Positions 42,751 through 51,135 of a stretch of 64,000 bases of DNA are shown here, piece after piece. Position 1 is the stretch's first letter. The number at the start of each line of letters is the position of its first letter. The notes beneath the pieces are model-generated. The model ran no database searches, was not told the origin of the DNA, and saw only the letters and a list, made by a program, of their open reading frames with translations. This stretch comes from Bacteriovoracaceae bacterium (GTDB lineage Bacteria > Bdellovibrionota > Bacteriovoracia > Bacteriovoracales > Bacteriovoracaceae), in the NCBI GenBank assembly GCA_018649885.1, contig JABIHA010000138.1, positions 1 to 64,000 of the forward strand, written 5' to 3'. A program made the position numbers and the translations under genes.

Positions 42751-43923
42751 ATGAAAAAAGCGGTACTACTAGTCTTAGTATTTTCTGCAGTGAGTGTGTT
42801 TGCCAAACCACTGAACTACTCACTACAAAGCTGCCATCTTAAGAGCAGCTCCCCTGATAAAATCAATATCGTTTTTGTTCCCTCAGGATTTAATTCTGAC
42901 AAGGTGGCCTTTCAAAAAAATGTTGAAAATACAGTTAAAGTTTTTGAGAGCTTTGACCCAGTCTCTCCTGCTATCGTAGGCCTTGAGTACTCTATGTCCT
43001 TTGCAGGTATAGAGAAAAAAGCATTTTGCAAATTCAATTGCAGTGGCATCAAAAGACTTCTTTGCTGTGATGTAAAAACTTCAAAAAAAATGGCAAGCTC
43101 TTGCGGACCCTATGTAGATCAAGTCATTGTAGTCCACAATTCATTGCAATACGGAGGGGCTGGCTACAGATCAAAAAATGTGGCCACAACATCTATTCAC
43201 CCTAAGTCTGCTCTCGTTGCAGTTCACGAGCTTGGGCACTCACTATTTAAATTGGGAGATGAGTACACCTCTGGAAAGGGAACACCTTCTAACTCAGCTA
43301 ATTGCCAGGATAAAACTTGCACTAACTGGAGTGATCTTCTTAAAGATAGAATGAAGGCCGTAAGTTGTGGAGGAAGTGGCTGTAAAGGTGGTGCCTACTA
43401 CACAGCGGGAGAGACCATCATGAAATCTCTAACTCTGCCTTTTCTCGCCTCCAACGAAAGAATCTCTTGCTGCGTATACAGAAAACGCCTTAAAAACTTG
43501 CCTGCCTACTGCTCAAAGTTTTTTAAATATGGAAGAGGCCTCGATAATTTCTGTGACTCTGTAAATAAAATCATTCCCCCCACAATGAATGCCAGGACAC
43601 TTAATATCAATTTACAAAAAATAGATGGTTCGTGGAGTGTGCAACAATCCTTTATAAGTGACCGCTTTGTTCCCGAAGACCAGGCCCTAGAAAAGCAAAT
43701 AGAAAAAAAGAAAGTGTTTAAAGTCGTGATTGCTGGCATTGAACATAACATATTAGTAGCCGAAACTGAGGGCGTTGAGTATCACACTGGTGACAGTTTC
43801 GAGAATGCTCAAATCCAAAACCTGTATAGCACGGCCCAAATCGTCCTAGGTGAAAAGCTTGATTTTACAGGTCGCTTTGAAGTCTTCGATGGTGGTGAGT
43901 TGATTTATAGAGGTAGTTACTAA
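42751..43923 (+). CDS. Secreted M64-type metallopeptidase
   Basis: 390 residues with a signal peptide ending VFAK. The motif HELGHSLFKLGDEY (159-172) is characteristic of peptidase family M64 (IgA peptidase-like): HExxH with the following D-E-Y. INIVFVPSGFNSD near 38 is the usual entry strand. About 14 Cys, including CC pairs, suggest heavy disulphide bonding. The start has GGGGGAG upstream. It is monocistronic and ends 177 bp before the serine hydrolase gene. Confidence 0.88.
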   Translation: MKKAVLLVLVFSAVSVFAKPLNYSLQSCHLKSSSPDKINIVFVPSGFNSDKVAFQKNVENTVKVFESFDPVSPAIVGLEYSMSFAGIEKKAFCKFNCSGIKRLLCCDVKTSKKMASSCGPYVDQVIVVHNSLQYGGAGYRSKNVATTSIHPKSALVAVHELGHSLFKLGDEYTSGKGTPSNSANCQDKTCTNWSDLLKDRMKAVSCGGSGCKGGAYYTAGETIMKSLTLPFLASNERISCCVYRKRLKNLPAYCSKFFKYGRGLDNFCDSVNKIIPPTMNARTLNINLQKIDGSWSVQQSFISDRFVPEDQALEKQIEKKKVFKVVIAGIEHNILVAETEGVEYHTGDSFENAQIQNLYSTAQIVLGEKLDFTGRFEVFDGGELIYRGSY

Positions 43924-44100
43924 GGGGCCTAGAGCAAGACCTATGAGACTTAGAGTGTTGGTTGCATCTAGTCCCAAAATTGTGGACGTACCTAGATATA
44001 AATAGTACCTAAATAAAACGACGATGCTGATCAGGGCCCTTGATAAGGAATCATCGGTTCGGTCCGGTGTGGTTAAGTTAAATAATGTGAAGGAGTAGAA

Positions 44101-45168
44101 TTGAAACTTGCATTGTGTGTTGTAGCCTTTTCTTTAATCAATTTTTCTTATGCCTCAAGTCTGAAGCATGATTTAGACAAAATTATTTCAAAATACCAAA
44201 AGGGTAACTCCTTTCAGGGGACTGTAAAGGTTTTCAAAAAAGGAAAAGAAATTTACAGGAAAAATCTAGGGTTTGCGAGTGTTGAACATAAAGTTAAAAT
44301 TCAAAGTGACACTGTTTTCCAGGTAGGCTCTCTAACAAAACAGTTTGTTGCTGTTGGTATTTTAAAGTTATTTGAGATGGGGAAAATAGATCTGGATGGT
44401 AATGTCTCTCAGTATTTGAAAACTCCGAAGCATTGGGAAGATGTTACTATACACCATCTATTGACTCATACTTCAGCACTCAAAAGAAATGCTCCTATTA
44501 CAACTAAAGAGTCCAGCGCTTTTCACACACTTAAAGATGTTTTCGACTCGATTTCATCAGAATCCCTTCGTGATAAACAAAAACCTGGTGACAAGTTTGC
44601 CTACAGTAACGCAGGTTACTCAGTGCTAGCTTATATTATCGAAGTCGTATCTCAAAAAAGTTATCAGGAATTCATGAATAAATTTGTTTTTGGGCCTGCG
44701 AAATTAAATTCTACTGGAGTATTTCACCAAAGTTTGATTGTTCCTAATCGGGCAGAGGGATATGTTGTATTCAAGAGTAACGATTATAGGGCATGTTGTT
44801 TTGACTATACAAATACATATGGTGCAGGGGATGTTTACTCTACTGCAGATGAGTTATTCAAATGGTATACATTACTAAAGTCAAATCTGGTTATTAGTAA
44901 AAAATCTTTAGATTTATTATTCACAGAACATATTCAACACTCGAGACAAAGCTGGTCTTATGGGTATGGGTGGATTATTGATAAGTACAAAGGGAGTGAT
45001 ATTATCTGGCATAATGGATCAGTTAATGGATTCTTAGCAGATCTGAGCATCATGCCAAACAAAGAGATTTTTACAGTTATATTGTCTAATAAAGTCGTGA
45101 GGCCTACAACTTTCTACTTAGATAAATTCAGGAATAATCTCATAGATAGAGTATTGCTAGAGAAATAA
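44101..45168 (+). CDS. Secreted serine hydrolase, class C beta-lactamase fold
   Basis: 355 residues from a TTG start with AAGGAG upstream and a signal peptide ending SYAS. SLTK (77-80) is the SxxK nucleophile motif, YSNAGY the YxN motif (168-170), and WHNGSVNGF near 306 the third element. Related proteins are esterases, D-amino-acid peptidases or DD-peptidases rather than true beta-lactamases, so resistance is not implied. It acts outside the cytoplasm. Transcribed alone. Confidence 0.87.
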   Translation: MKLALCVVAFSLINFSYASSLKHDLDKIISKYQKGNSFQGTVKVFKKGKEIYRKNLGFASVEHKVKIQSDTVFQVGSLTKQFVAVGILKLFEMGKIDLDGNVSQYLKTPKHWEDVTIHHLLTHTSALKRNAPITTKESSAFHTLKDVFDSISSESLRDKQKPGDKFAYSNAGYSVLAYIIEVVSQKSYQEFMNKFVFGPAKLNSTGVFHQSLIVPNRAEGYVVFKSNDYRACCFDYTNTYGAGDVYSTADELFKWYTLLKSNLVISKKSLDLLFTEHIQHSRQSWSYGYGWIIDKYKGSDIIWHNGSVNGFLADLSIMPNKEIFTVILSNKVVRPTTFYLDKFRNNLIDRVLLEK

Positions 45169-45232
45169 AAAAACAATATTTTATGGAGATACTCGCTTCA
45201 AACAAGAAACTAAAGGAAGGTACGCCTAAATA

Positions 45233-45571
45233 CTAAATTTTCTGCGTAATTTTTTCTAAAGATTTCGAACCAAAGTCTAAAACAAATTGTCTGGTATTGT
45301 GGTTCTTGCATACAAGTCTTAAATTATCTAAGGTATTTTTCCCTCCCTTTGAGTAGGGCGTGATGTGGTGATCAAATTCCAGGTTTCTGGATTCAGTGCA
45401 CTTTCCCCTGTGCATGCTAACATGCTCGCATGTGTAACTCGCCCTTTTTCGAATTTTTCTTTTTATCACTTGGGGGATATACCTCGAACTCACATTTTGT
45501 ATTGGAGAAGGCCTTCGAATTGCTTTTAGTTCACACTTCCTAACTTGCTTTAATTTATTTTCAAGGGCCAC
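45233..45571 (-). pseudogene. C-terminal fragment of an HNH endonuclease gene
   Basis: 112 residues from a non-ATG (GTG) codon. The HNH nuclease motif is intact: CEHVSMHRGKC, then LEFDHHITPYSKGG and NTLDNLRLVCKNHN. Full-length relatives that I know from this bacterial group have a long N-terminal region before RYIPQVIKRKI-like sequence. Here the reading frame continues only nine codons upstream (SIIKLLE) and then meets a stop. I therefore read it as the truncated end of a longer gene, next to 740 bp of decayed DNA. A short active nuclease cannot be excluded. Confidence 0.65.
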
Positions 45572-46314
45572 TTCAAGTAATTTGATTATGGATGTTGAAT
45601 GATATTAAAGAAGTATTACCTGGCCAGTTTTAAGGAGTGTCACAACCACTAAAAAAGAATCCCATCTCGCTTTCCTCCTCTCAAAATAGAATGGAAAATC
45701 ATCTCCCAAGCACTTTCTCTTAATAAAACCTATCACCAAAGTCAGCAATTCCAGAGATGAAATCCCTCCCTAAATCTTCCCATAAAAGAAGTCCTCAAAA
45801 CCATATATCAACTACACAATCTTCACATCACAAAACTCGTCAAAATACCCCTAAACTATGCCGTGATAGAAGGGCCGCCACCAAACTAATTATGAAACTC
45901 AACCTTCCTACGGCCCGTGAACTACAAATCTCTTTCCCTGAACTTCTTTGAATGTATATTTGATGGAACATCTATACTGATTCTTAAAATGATCAATTTT
46001 AGTTTCTTTGGGTAGATTCACTCCGATGAAATTCTTGGCACCTTCACACCAATGGCACTTAGCGTGTTCCTAGTATCAAGTTCCAAAAGTATGTACCAAT
46101 GCAAATGATCTACGAATGATCAATCTTTTGACACAATAAAGTAAACAATGAAAAATATTCATGAAAAATATCATTAACAATCTCTCCCGTCATTTTACTT
46201 TGAAAATCGCTAAACTTATATCAACAACAAGGGATCGCTTATCATGACAAAAATTGGTCCAAGATTTATAAAATTGAAAAGGTACTAAATCAAATTTCTC
46301 AAGAGGAGCTTGAA
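45572..46314. other. Gene-poor decayed region
   Basis: No convincing gene is present in these 743 bp. The part 45650-45950 is strikingly C-rich and G-poor on the plus strand. A plus-strand frame with one stop reads plausibly in pieces (KIEWKIISQALSLNKTYHQ, then IKEVLKTIYQLHNLHITKLV), and another ends TARELQISFPELL. On the minus strand around 46030-46115 DHLHWYILLELDTRNTLSA reads like a fragment of a former gene. I interpret the stretch as remnants of lost accessory genes, together with the HNH fragment. Confidence 0.45.
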
Positions 46315-46908
46315 ATGAAAAAAAATTTCACATTAATTGGGCTTTCTTCTCTAATGGCCTTTCCACTATTTTCTGCAGAGGTCAGTGCTGATGAAGAAGC
46401 TGCTCTATTTAGACAAATCATTCATCAGGCTCATGCAAATTTAGAGGTTGGCCAAACATCTACTTATAGATCTGCCGTTAAAGGACTTAATAATGCTTAT
46501 CCTGAGTGCTGGCTAGAAGTAAAAAGAGAGTCTACCGTGAAGTCTATTTCAAGAACTGATTATGGTGGGTATGTGAATAGATTAGAAACTATTGTTCCAT
46601 CTAAGTTGGCCTTAGGTACTGAAGTAGCAGAAGTCGACTCTGACAATTCAACACAAGAATGTCAGGGAATGCAGTTCATTGGTGTGCCTAGTTCATATGA
46701 AGTAGATGAGCAACTATTAGCAATTGATCATAGTTGGATTTTAGGCAAATATGGATTTGAGTTAACAAAAGGACTATCTATTTCAAGCAACAAAGATGGG
46801 CAAATGGTTTTAACATACAAGAATGAAAAAGGTGAAGTGGATCTAAATCCAAGCCACTTGGTGCCATATTCATTAAGAATTCCTGGAAAAGTTTATACTC
46901 TTAACTAA
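46315..46908 (+). CDS. Secreted protein of unknown function
   Basis: 197 residues with a signal peptide (about 1-20, ending LFSA). A strong AAGAGGAGC ribosome site precedes the ATG. The mature protein is acidic and beta-rich, with Cys near 63 and 111 and segments such as KGLNNAYPECWLEVKRES and LSISSNKDGQMVLTYKNEKG. No family is recognised. It lies at the border between the decayed region and the kynurenine genes and converges on kmo. Confidence 0.55.
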   Translation: MKKNFTLIGLSSLMAFPLFSAEVSADEEAALFRQIIHQAHANLEVGQTSTYRSAVKGLNNAYPECWLEVKRESTVKSISRTDYGGYVNRLETIVPSKLALGTEVAEVDSDNSTQECQGMQFIGVPSSYEVDEQLLAIDHSWILGKYGFELTKGLSISSNKDGQMVLTYKNEKGEVDLNPSHLVPYSLRIPGKVYTLN

Positions 46909-46977
46909 TAATTTGAATGCTTTATGTCGTGGGCAATAGCTCATTATCCACGATGTATTCATTCTCCAAAACATTGC

Positions 46978-48282
46978 TTATAGCATCTTCTCTGCAAGAC
47001 CCCAGTCCACATCTTCAAGATTATTTACACCAGCAGCAAGCTTTTCAATTGTCTCTTTGTTTTTTATTCCCTGATCGTAAGCTTCTTTGTAAGGTCTGAG
47101 ACCATAGACGACCATTCTATACCTTGAGTTGAATCGATCTGGAAATCTGTTGACAAGTTCCTTTTCAATTTTCTTTTTGAATAGGAATTTCTCATCTCCC
47201 ACGTGTTCACTCATTTCACGGTAATTTTCGATGGCCATGGTGGCGATGGCGTCACCGTTGGGTTTTTGGAACTCGGTGTATTTAGAGAATGCCTGCTCAA
47301 GAGTTTCACTATCGTCTAGGATTTCTTCTAAAACCGTGCAGTCTTCAAAGCCCGCATTCATTCCCTGTCCAAAAAATGGAACTATGGCATGAGCGGCATC
47401 GCCTATCAGGGCGACTTGGCCTTTGTAGTTCCACGGGAAAGATCTAACGGTGCCTAGTTTACCCACAGGGTTTTCAGTGAACTGCTCTAGGTAATCTTTC
47501 ATCAGGGGGATTGCACTGGGATAGAATTTCTCAAAGTAACTCTTTGCTAGCTCTTTTGTTCTCAGGTGATCAAAGTGATGCTCACTGCTTGGTGGAATAT
47601 AAAGAGTTACTGTAAAGCTTCCCTTTAAATTGGGAAGCGCCATGAGAAAGTGATCTCCTCTTGGCCATATATGAAGAGCATTTTTTTCAATTTGATAGTT
47701 GCCGTCATTAGTGGCGGGCATATAGAGCTCTTTATAGTCGGCATCGAGCCACTCTATAGTGCTTTCAACTAAGTTTTGTCTTTCAAGCTCTTTTCTTACC
47801 ACTGAGCCCGATCCATCAGCTCCGAAAATGATATCTGAAGTGAATTTTCTATCCCCAAATTGGATTTCATTTTTATCAACGTCTAAGTTGGTGAGGTCGT
47901 GATCAAAGAAAAATTTGGCCCCAGCTTTTTCAGCGAGATCTATCAAAATGATATTGAGCTGTCCCCTCGAAATGGAGTAGTTGCACTCAGAGTTGTCTTT
48001 ACCGTAGGGTTGGTAAGTTGTTTTTCCCTCTATATCGTGAATCATTCTTCCAAATACGGGAACGGACTCACTTAGCACTTGATCTTTAATATCTAAAAGC
48101 TCTAATGCTTTGATTCCTCTGGAGGTGATAATTAAATTAATTGATCGACCTGAGTCAGCTCCGGCGGTTCTGGGATCAACACGCTTTTCAAAAACATTTA
48201 CACTATGGCCTCTTTTCAGCATATACAGTGCTTCAAGGCTGCCTACTAGACCACCACCTACTATGGAAACATTTTTACTCAT
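46978..48282 (-). CDS. kmo: Kynurenine 3-monooxygenase
   Basis: 434 residues. VSIVGGGLVGSLEALYML is the FAD-binding dinucleotide fold, and VALIGDAAHAIVPFFGQGMN is the GD motif of flavin monooxygenases with the KMO-typical PFFGQGMN. The enzyme hydroxylates L-kynurenine to 3-hydroxykynurenine with NADPH and O2. The C-terminal region (about 375-434) is helical but lacks an obvious membrane anchor. It follows kynU with a 4-bp overlap on the minus strand, so one mRNA makes both, divergent from the other kynurenine genes. Confidence 0.95.
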   Translation of the reverse strand: MSKNVSIVGGGLVGSLEALYMLKRGHSVNVFEKRVDPRTAGADSGRSINLIITSRGIKALELLDIKDQVLSESVPVFGRMIHDIEGKTTYQPYGKDNSECNYSISRGQLNIILIDLAEKAGAKFFFDHDLTNLDVDKNEIQFGDRKFTSDIIFGADGSGSVVRKELERQNLVESTIEWLDADYKELYMPATNDGNYQIEKNALHIWPRGDHFLMALPNLKGSFTVTLYIPPSSEHHFDHLRTKELAKSYFEKFYPSAIPLMKDYLEQFTENPVGKLGTVRSFPWNYKGQVALIGDAAHAIVPFFGQGMNAGFEDCTVLEEILDDSETLEQAFSKYTEFQKPNGDAIATMAIENYREMSEHVGDEKFLFKKKIEKELVNRFPDRFNSRYRMVVYGLRPYKEAYDQGIKNKETIEKLAAGVNNLEDVDWGLAEKML

Positions 48283-49535
48283 GATGTGTGCTCCTCAATG
48301 ATTTCTACTAATTTGTGGACCTCTGAATATGTATTGTAAAGAGGTGCCGGAGTCATTCTTAGTATATCGGGTTCTCTAAAGTCACAGATAACATTTTCAT
48401 CCTTAAAAACTTCCAGAAGTTTTTTGGGATTATTTTTAAAGCGAAGGCAGAGCATGCTACCTCTGCTACCTGACGGTGATATCACTTGGGCCTTGTCAGC
48501 TAGCTTGCTCTCAAAAAGATATTCCATGTAGTTTGTAATTTGGTGGCCTTTTTCAACAATTCTATCCATGGTATTTTCATAAAAAATTTCGAGGCTCGAT
48601 CTAAGCGAAGCCAGTTGAAAAATGGGGGGATTTGATAACTGCCAGCCCTGAGCTCCCTCAATGCCTTTAAAGTCGGGACCCATTTTAAATCGACTTTCTT
48701 TGTCGTGTCCCCACCAACCACAAAATCTTGGAAGGTCCCCTGCTGCATGATTTTCGTGGACAAATGCAGCTGCAAGACCACCAGGGCCTGAGTTTAAATA
48801 TTTATAGCCACACCAAACGGCAAAATCGACGTTGTGCTTGTGCAAATCTAGTTTTAAATTTCCTGCTCCATGGGCCAAGTTGAATCCAGCCAGTGCTCCC
48901 TTTTCATGTGCTTTTTTGGTGATGGCCTCAATATCAAAATATTGGCCACTTAAGTAATTGCAGTTACCCAGCATCACAAGTGCTAGCTCGTCGCCTAATT
49001 TGTCGATGGTTTCAAGAACTTGCTCTGGGTCCACTGTCAGCTCACCTGGTCTTGGACATAGTTCAACGATTGTATCTGATGGGTCAAAGCCGTGAAATTT
49101 GGCCTGGGAATCAACTGCGTACTTGTCAGAGGGAAAGGTGTTATTTTCAATGAGTATTTTGTAGCGAGTTTTAGAAGGCCTATAAAATGAGACCATCATT
49201 AAATGTAGATTAACTGTCAAAGTGTTCATGGTGACCACTTCGCTCTCTTTAGCACCCACAATGTGGGCCTGCATTTTTGTTAGGTTTTCGTGGTATGGAA
49301 GCCAAGGGTGTCTGGCATCAAAGTGACCTTCAACACCAAATTCCGCCCAGTCCTCTAGCTCTTCGCCAATATAGTCTTTGGCCTTTTTGGGCATAACTCC
49401 CAGTGAATGGCCTGCGAAGTAGAGGTATGGACTTCCACTTTTGGTGTGGGGCATGTGAAAGAGCTCTCTTGTATGAGAGAGAGGGTCATTTTTATCAAAC
49501 TCTTTTGCAAACTCTTTGTCAGTTCTAAATTCCAA
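48279..49535 (-). CDS. kynU: Kynureninase
   Basis: 418 residues, a fold-type I PLP enzyme. YFAGHSLGVMPK at the N-terminus, MNTLTVNLHLMMVSFY and CGYKYLNSGPGG (Schiff-base Lys) match kynureninase. It cleaves 3-hydroxykynurenine to 3-hydroxyanthranilate and alanine. It is the first gene of the kynU-kmo operon; the 176-bp gap to the SDR gene at 49712 must hold divergent promoters. Length is normal for the family. Confidence 0.95.
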   Translation of the reverse strand: MEFRTDKEFAKEFDKNDPLSHTRELFHMPHTKSGSPYLYFAGHSLGVMPKKAKDYIGEELEDWAEFGVEGHFDARHPWLPYHENLTKMQAHIVGAKESEVVTMNTLTVNLHLMMVSFYRPSKTRYKILIENNTFPSDKYAVDSQAKFHGFDPSDTIVELCPRPGELTVDPEQVLETIDKLGDELALVMLGNCNYLSGQYFDIEAITKKAHEKGALAGFNLAHGAGNLKLDLHKHNVDFAVWCGYKYLNSGPGGLAAAFVHENHAAGDLPRFCGWWGHDKESRFKMGPDFKGIEGAQGWQLSNPPIFQLASLRSSLEIFYENTMDRIVEKGHQITNYMEYLFESKLADKAQVISPSGSRGSMLCLRFKNNPKKLLEVFKDENVICDFREPDILRMTPAPLYNTYSEVHKLVEIIEEHTS

Positions 49536-49711
49536 TTAAATTCTCCAGGTATGTCTGTCGGCTACACTACGACCTTTTTTTTTATCTGAAAATGGCAAGA
49601 TGCGTCCTGGCAAGGCGTCACAGGCACTTTTTACTGCTCAAAATATGACGGGGGTAATAAAAATTGTTATGTTCTTCAGCAAACTTCAGCATTTTCAAAG
49701 GGGCCGCCGTA

Positions 49712-50488
49712 ATGGATCTAAACTTAGAGGGAAAAAGAGCACTTGTTTGTGGGTCTTCCCAGGGGATTGGTCTGGCCAGTGCCATAGAGCTCGCATCTCT
49801 TGGAGCCTCGGTTACGCTGGTATCTAGATCAGAAGAAAAACTCGTTAAGGCATTAGAGCAACTTCCTGGAAGCGGTCACGATTTTTTGGCAATTGATTTA
49901 AATGACAGCGATGCCATTCGTGAGCTTGTGGGCCCCTCTCATAAAAAATCTCCTTATAGTATTTTGGTAAATAATAGTGCTGGTCCCAAGGGTGGGCCTA
50001 TTGAATTTGCAGATCCAGACGATTTTGTTGCGGCCTTTAAGCAACATCTCTTAGCTGCTTCAATCATATCAAAAATTGTTCTTCCCGAAATGAAAAGCAT
50101 AGGCTTTGGAAGAATCATCAATATTATTTCTACTTCAGTAAAAACTCCACTCATGGGTTTAGGAGTTTCCAATACCATTCGCTCAGCTGTTGCAAGCTGG
50201 GGAAAAACTCTTTCTTTAGAAGTTGCCCCTTTTGGTGTGACTGTAAATAGTGTTCTTCCGGGTGCTACGGCCACATCAAGGCTTGACTCACTTCTTGAGA
50301 GCTGGGCCCAAAAAAGTGGATGTTCTGTGGAAGAAGAGGCCACAAAAAGAAAAGCTGCCATTCCCGCTGGAAGATTTGGAGAGCCTTCCGAAGTGGCTTC
50401 TGTAGTCGCTTTTTTATCATCACCTGCAGCTGCCTATGTAAATGGCGTTGCACTTTCTGTTGATGGAGGGAGAACCGCTTGTCTTTAA
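49712..50488 (+). CDS. Short-chain dehydrogenase in kynurenine operon
   Basis: 258 residues. VCGSSQGIGLASAIEL is the TGxxxGxG-type cofactor site, NNSAGP the NNAG motif and SVDGGRTACL the usual C-terminus. The catalytic Tyr-x-x-x-Lys is not evident: after IINIISTSVKTPLMGLGVSN the expected YxxxK is missing, so activity may be altered. ATG 49712 has AAAGGGG upstream. It leads the plus-strand kynurenine operon and overlaps kynB by 10 bp. Its substrate is unknown; a downstream intermediate such as 4-oxalocrotonate, or a non-catalytic role, are options. Confidence 0.85.
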   Translation: MDLNLEGKRALVCGSSQGIGLASAIELASLGASVTLVSRSEEKLVKALEQLPGSGHDFLAIDLNDSDAIRELVGPSHKKSPYSILVNNSAGPKGGPIEFADPDDFVAAFKQHLLAASIISKIVLPEMKSIGFGRIINIISTSVKTPLMGLGVSNTIRSAVASWGKTLSLEVAPFGVTVNSVLPGATATSRLDSLLESWAQKSGCSVEEEATKRKAAIPAGRFGEPSEVASVVAFLSSPAAAYVNGVALSVDGGRTACL

Positions 50489-51135
50489 TCAGTGACAATC
50501 AAAGCTATATTGATATCACCCCTGTTATTTCTGAGTCTATGGGTGTGTTTCCCGGCGATTGCTCTTTTAGTCGAGACGTCGTCTTGTCTTTTGAAAAAGG
50601 TGACAACTTAGTTTTAAGCTCTATCAAAGCTACTGCTCATTTAGGCGCTCACACAGATGCTCCCAACCATTACCACCCTGATGGAGTTTCAATCGAAAAG
50701 AGATCTCTTAATTACTATATGGGCCCTTGCCAAGTAATAGAGGTGCCCACCGCCAAAGGGCAAAGAATTGAGCTTAGTGATTTTGAAGATCAAAAAATTG
50801 TGGCCCGAAGAGTATTGTTTAAAACTAACTCTTATGTTGATCCCAATAATTGGAGTGATGACTTTTGCTCCCTTAGTGTCTCCGTTATTGAATATTTAAA
50901 TCAGCACAAGGTAAGGCTTGTGGGAATTGATACACCTTCAGTGGATCCATGTGATTCAAAAGATCTACCTGCACATCACGCTATTTATAAAAATGATATG
51001 GCGATTTTGGAAGGCGTTGTTCTAACAGATGTAGTTCCTGGAATATACACCCTACTGGCGCTACCTCTGGCAATTAGCGGAGGTGATGCCTCTCCAGTTA
51101 GGGCAATACTACTGAGTGAAGGAAATGGAGTCTAA
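50479..51135 (+). CDS. kynB: Kynurenine formamidase (KynB-type cyclase family)
   Basis: 218 residues. HLGAHTDAPNHYHPDG is the metal-binding motif of the cyclase family (HxGTHxDxPxH, here with Ala in place of Thr), and SMGVFPGDCSF the conserved N-terminal strand. It hydrolyses N-formylkynurenine, the product of KynA, to kynurenine and formate. It begins with TTG inside the SDR gene, overlapping by 10 bp, and abuts the aldehyde dehydrogenase gene directly. Operon position makes the pathway assignment firm. Confidence 0.92.
   Translation: MSLISDNQSYIDITPVISESMGVFPGDCSFSRDVVLSFEKGDNLVLSSIKATAHLGAHTDAPNHYHPDGVSIEKRSLNYYMGPCQVIEVPTAKGQRIELSDFEDQKIVARRVLFKTNSYVDPNNWSDDFCSLSVSVIEYLNQHKVRLVGIDTPSVDPCDSKDLPAHHAIYKNDMAILEGVVLTDVVPGIYTLLALPLAISGGDASPVRAILLSEGNGV

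Noticed and set aside
44056-44065. GGTTCGGTCC resembling a tRNA T-arm
   Set aside because: No acceptor, D or anticodon stems can be built around it.
44101-45168. Beta-lactamase antibiotic-resistance gene
   Set aside because: SxxK and YxN motifs are shared by esterases and peptidases; no further lactamase-specific evidence is visible.
45757-45951. 64-codon plus-strand frame in the decayed region
   Set aside because: Ser/Lys/His-rich composition, no ribosome site, and fragments of sense occur in more than one frame; treated as decayed DNA.
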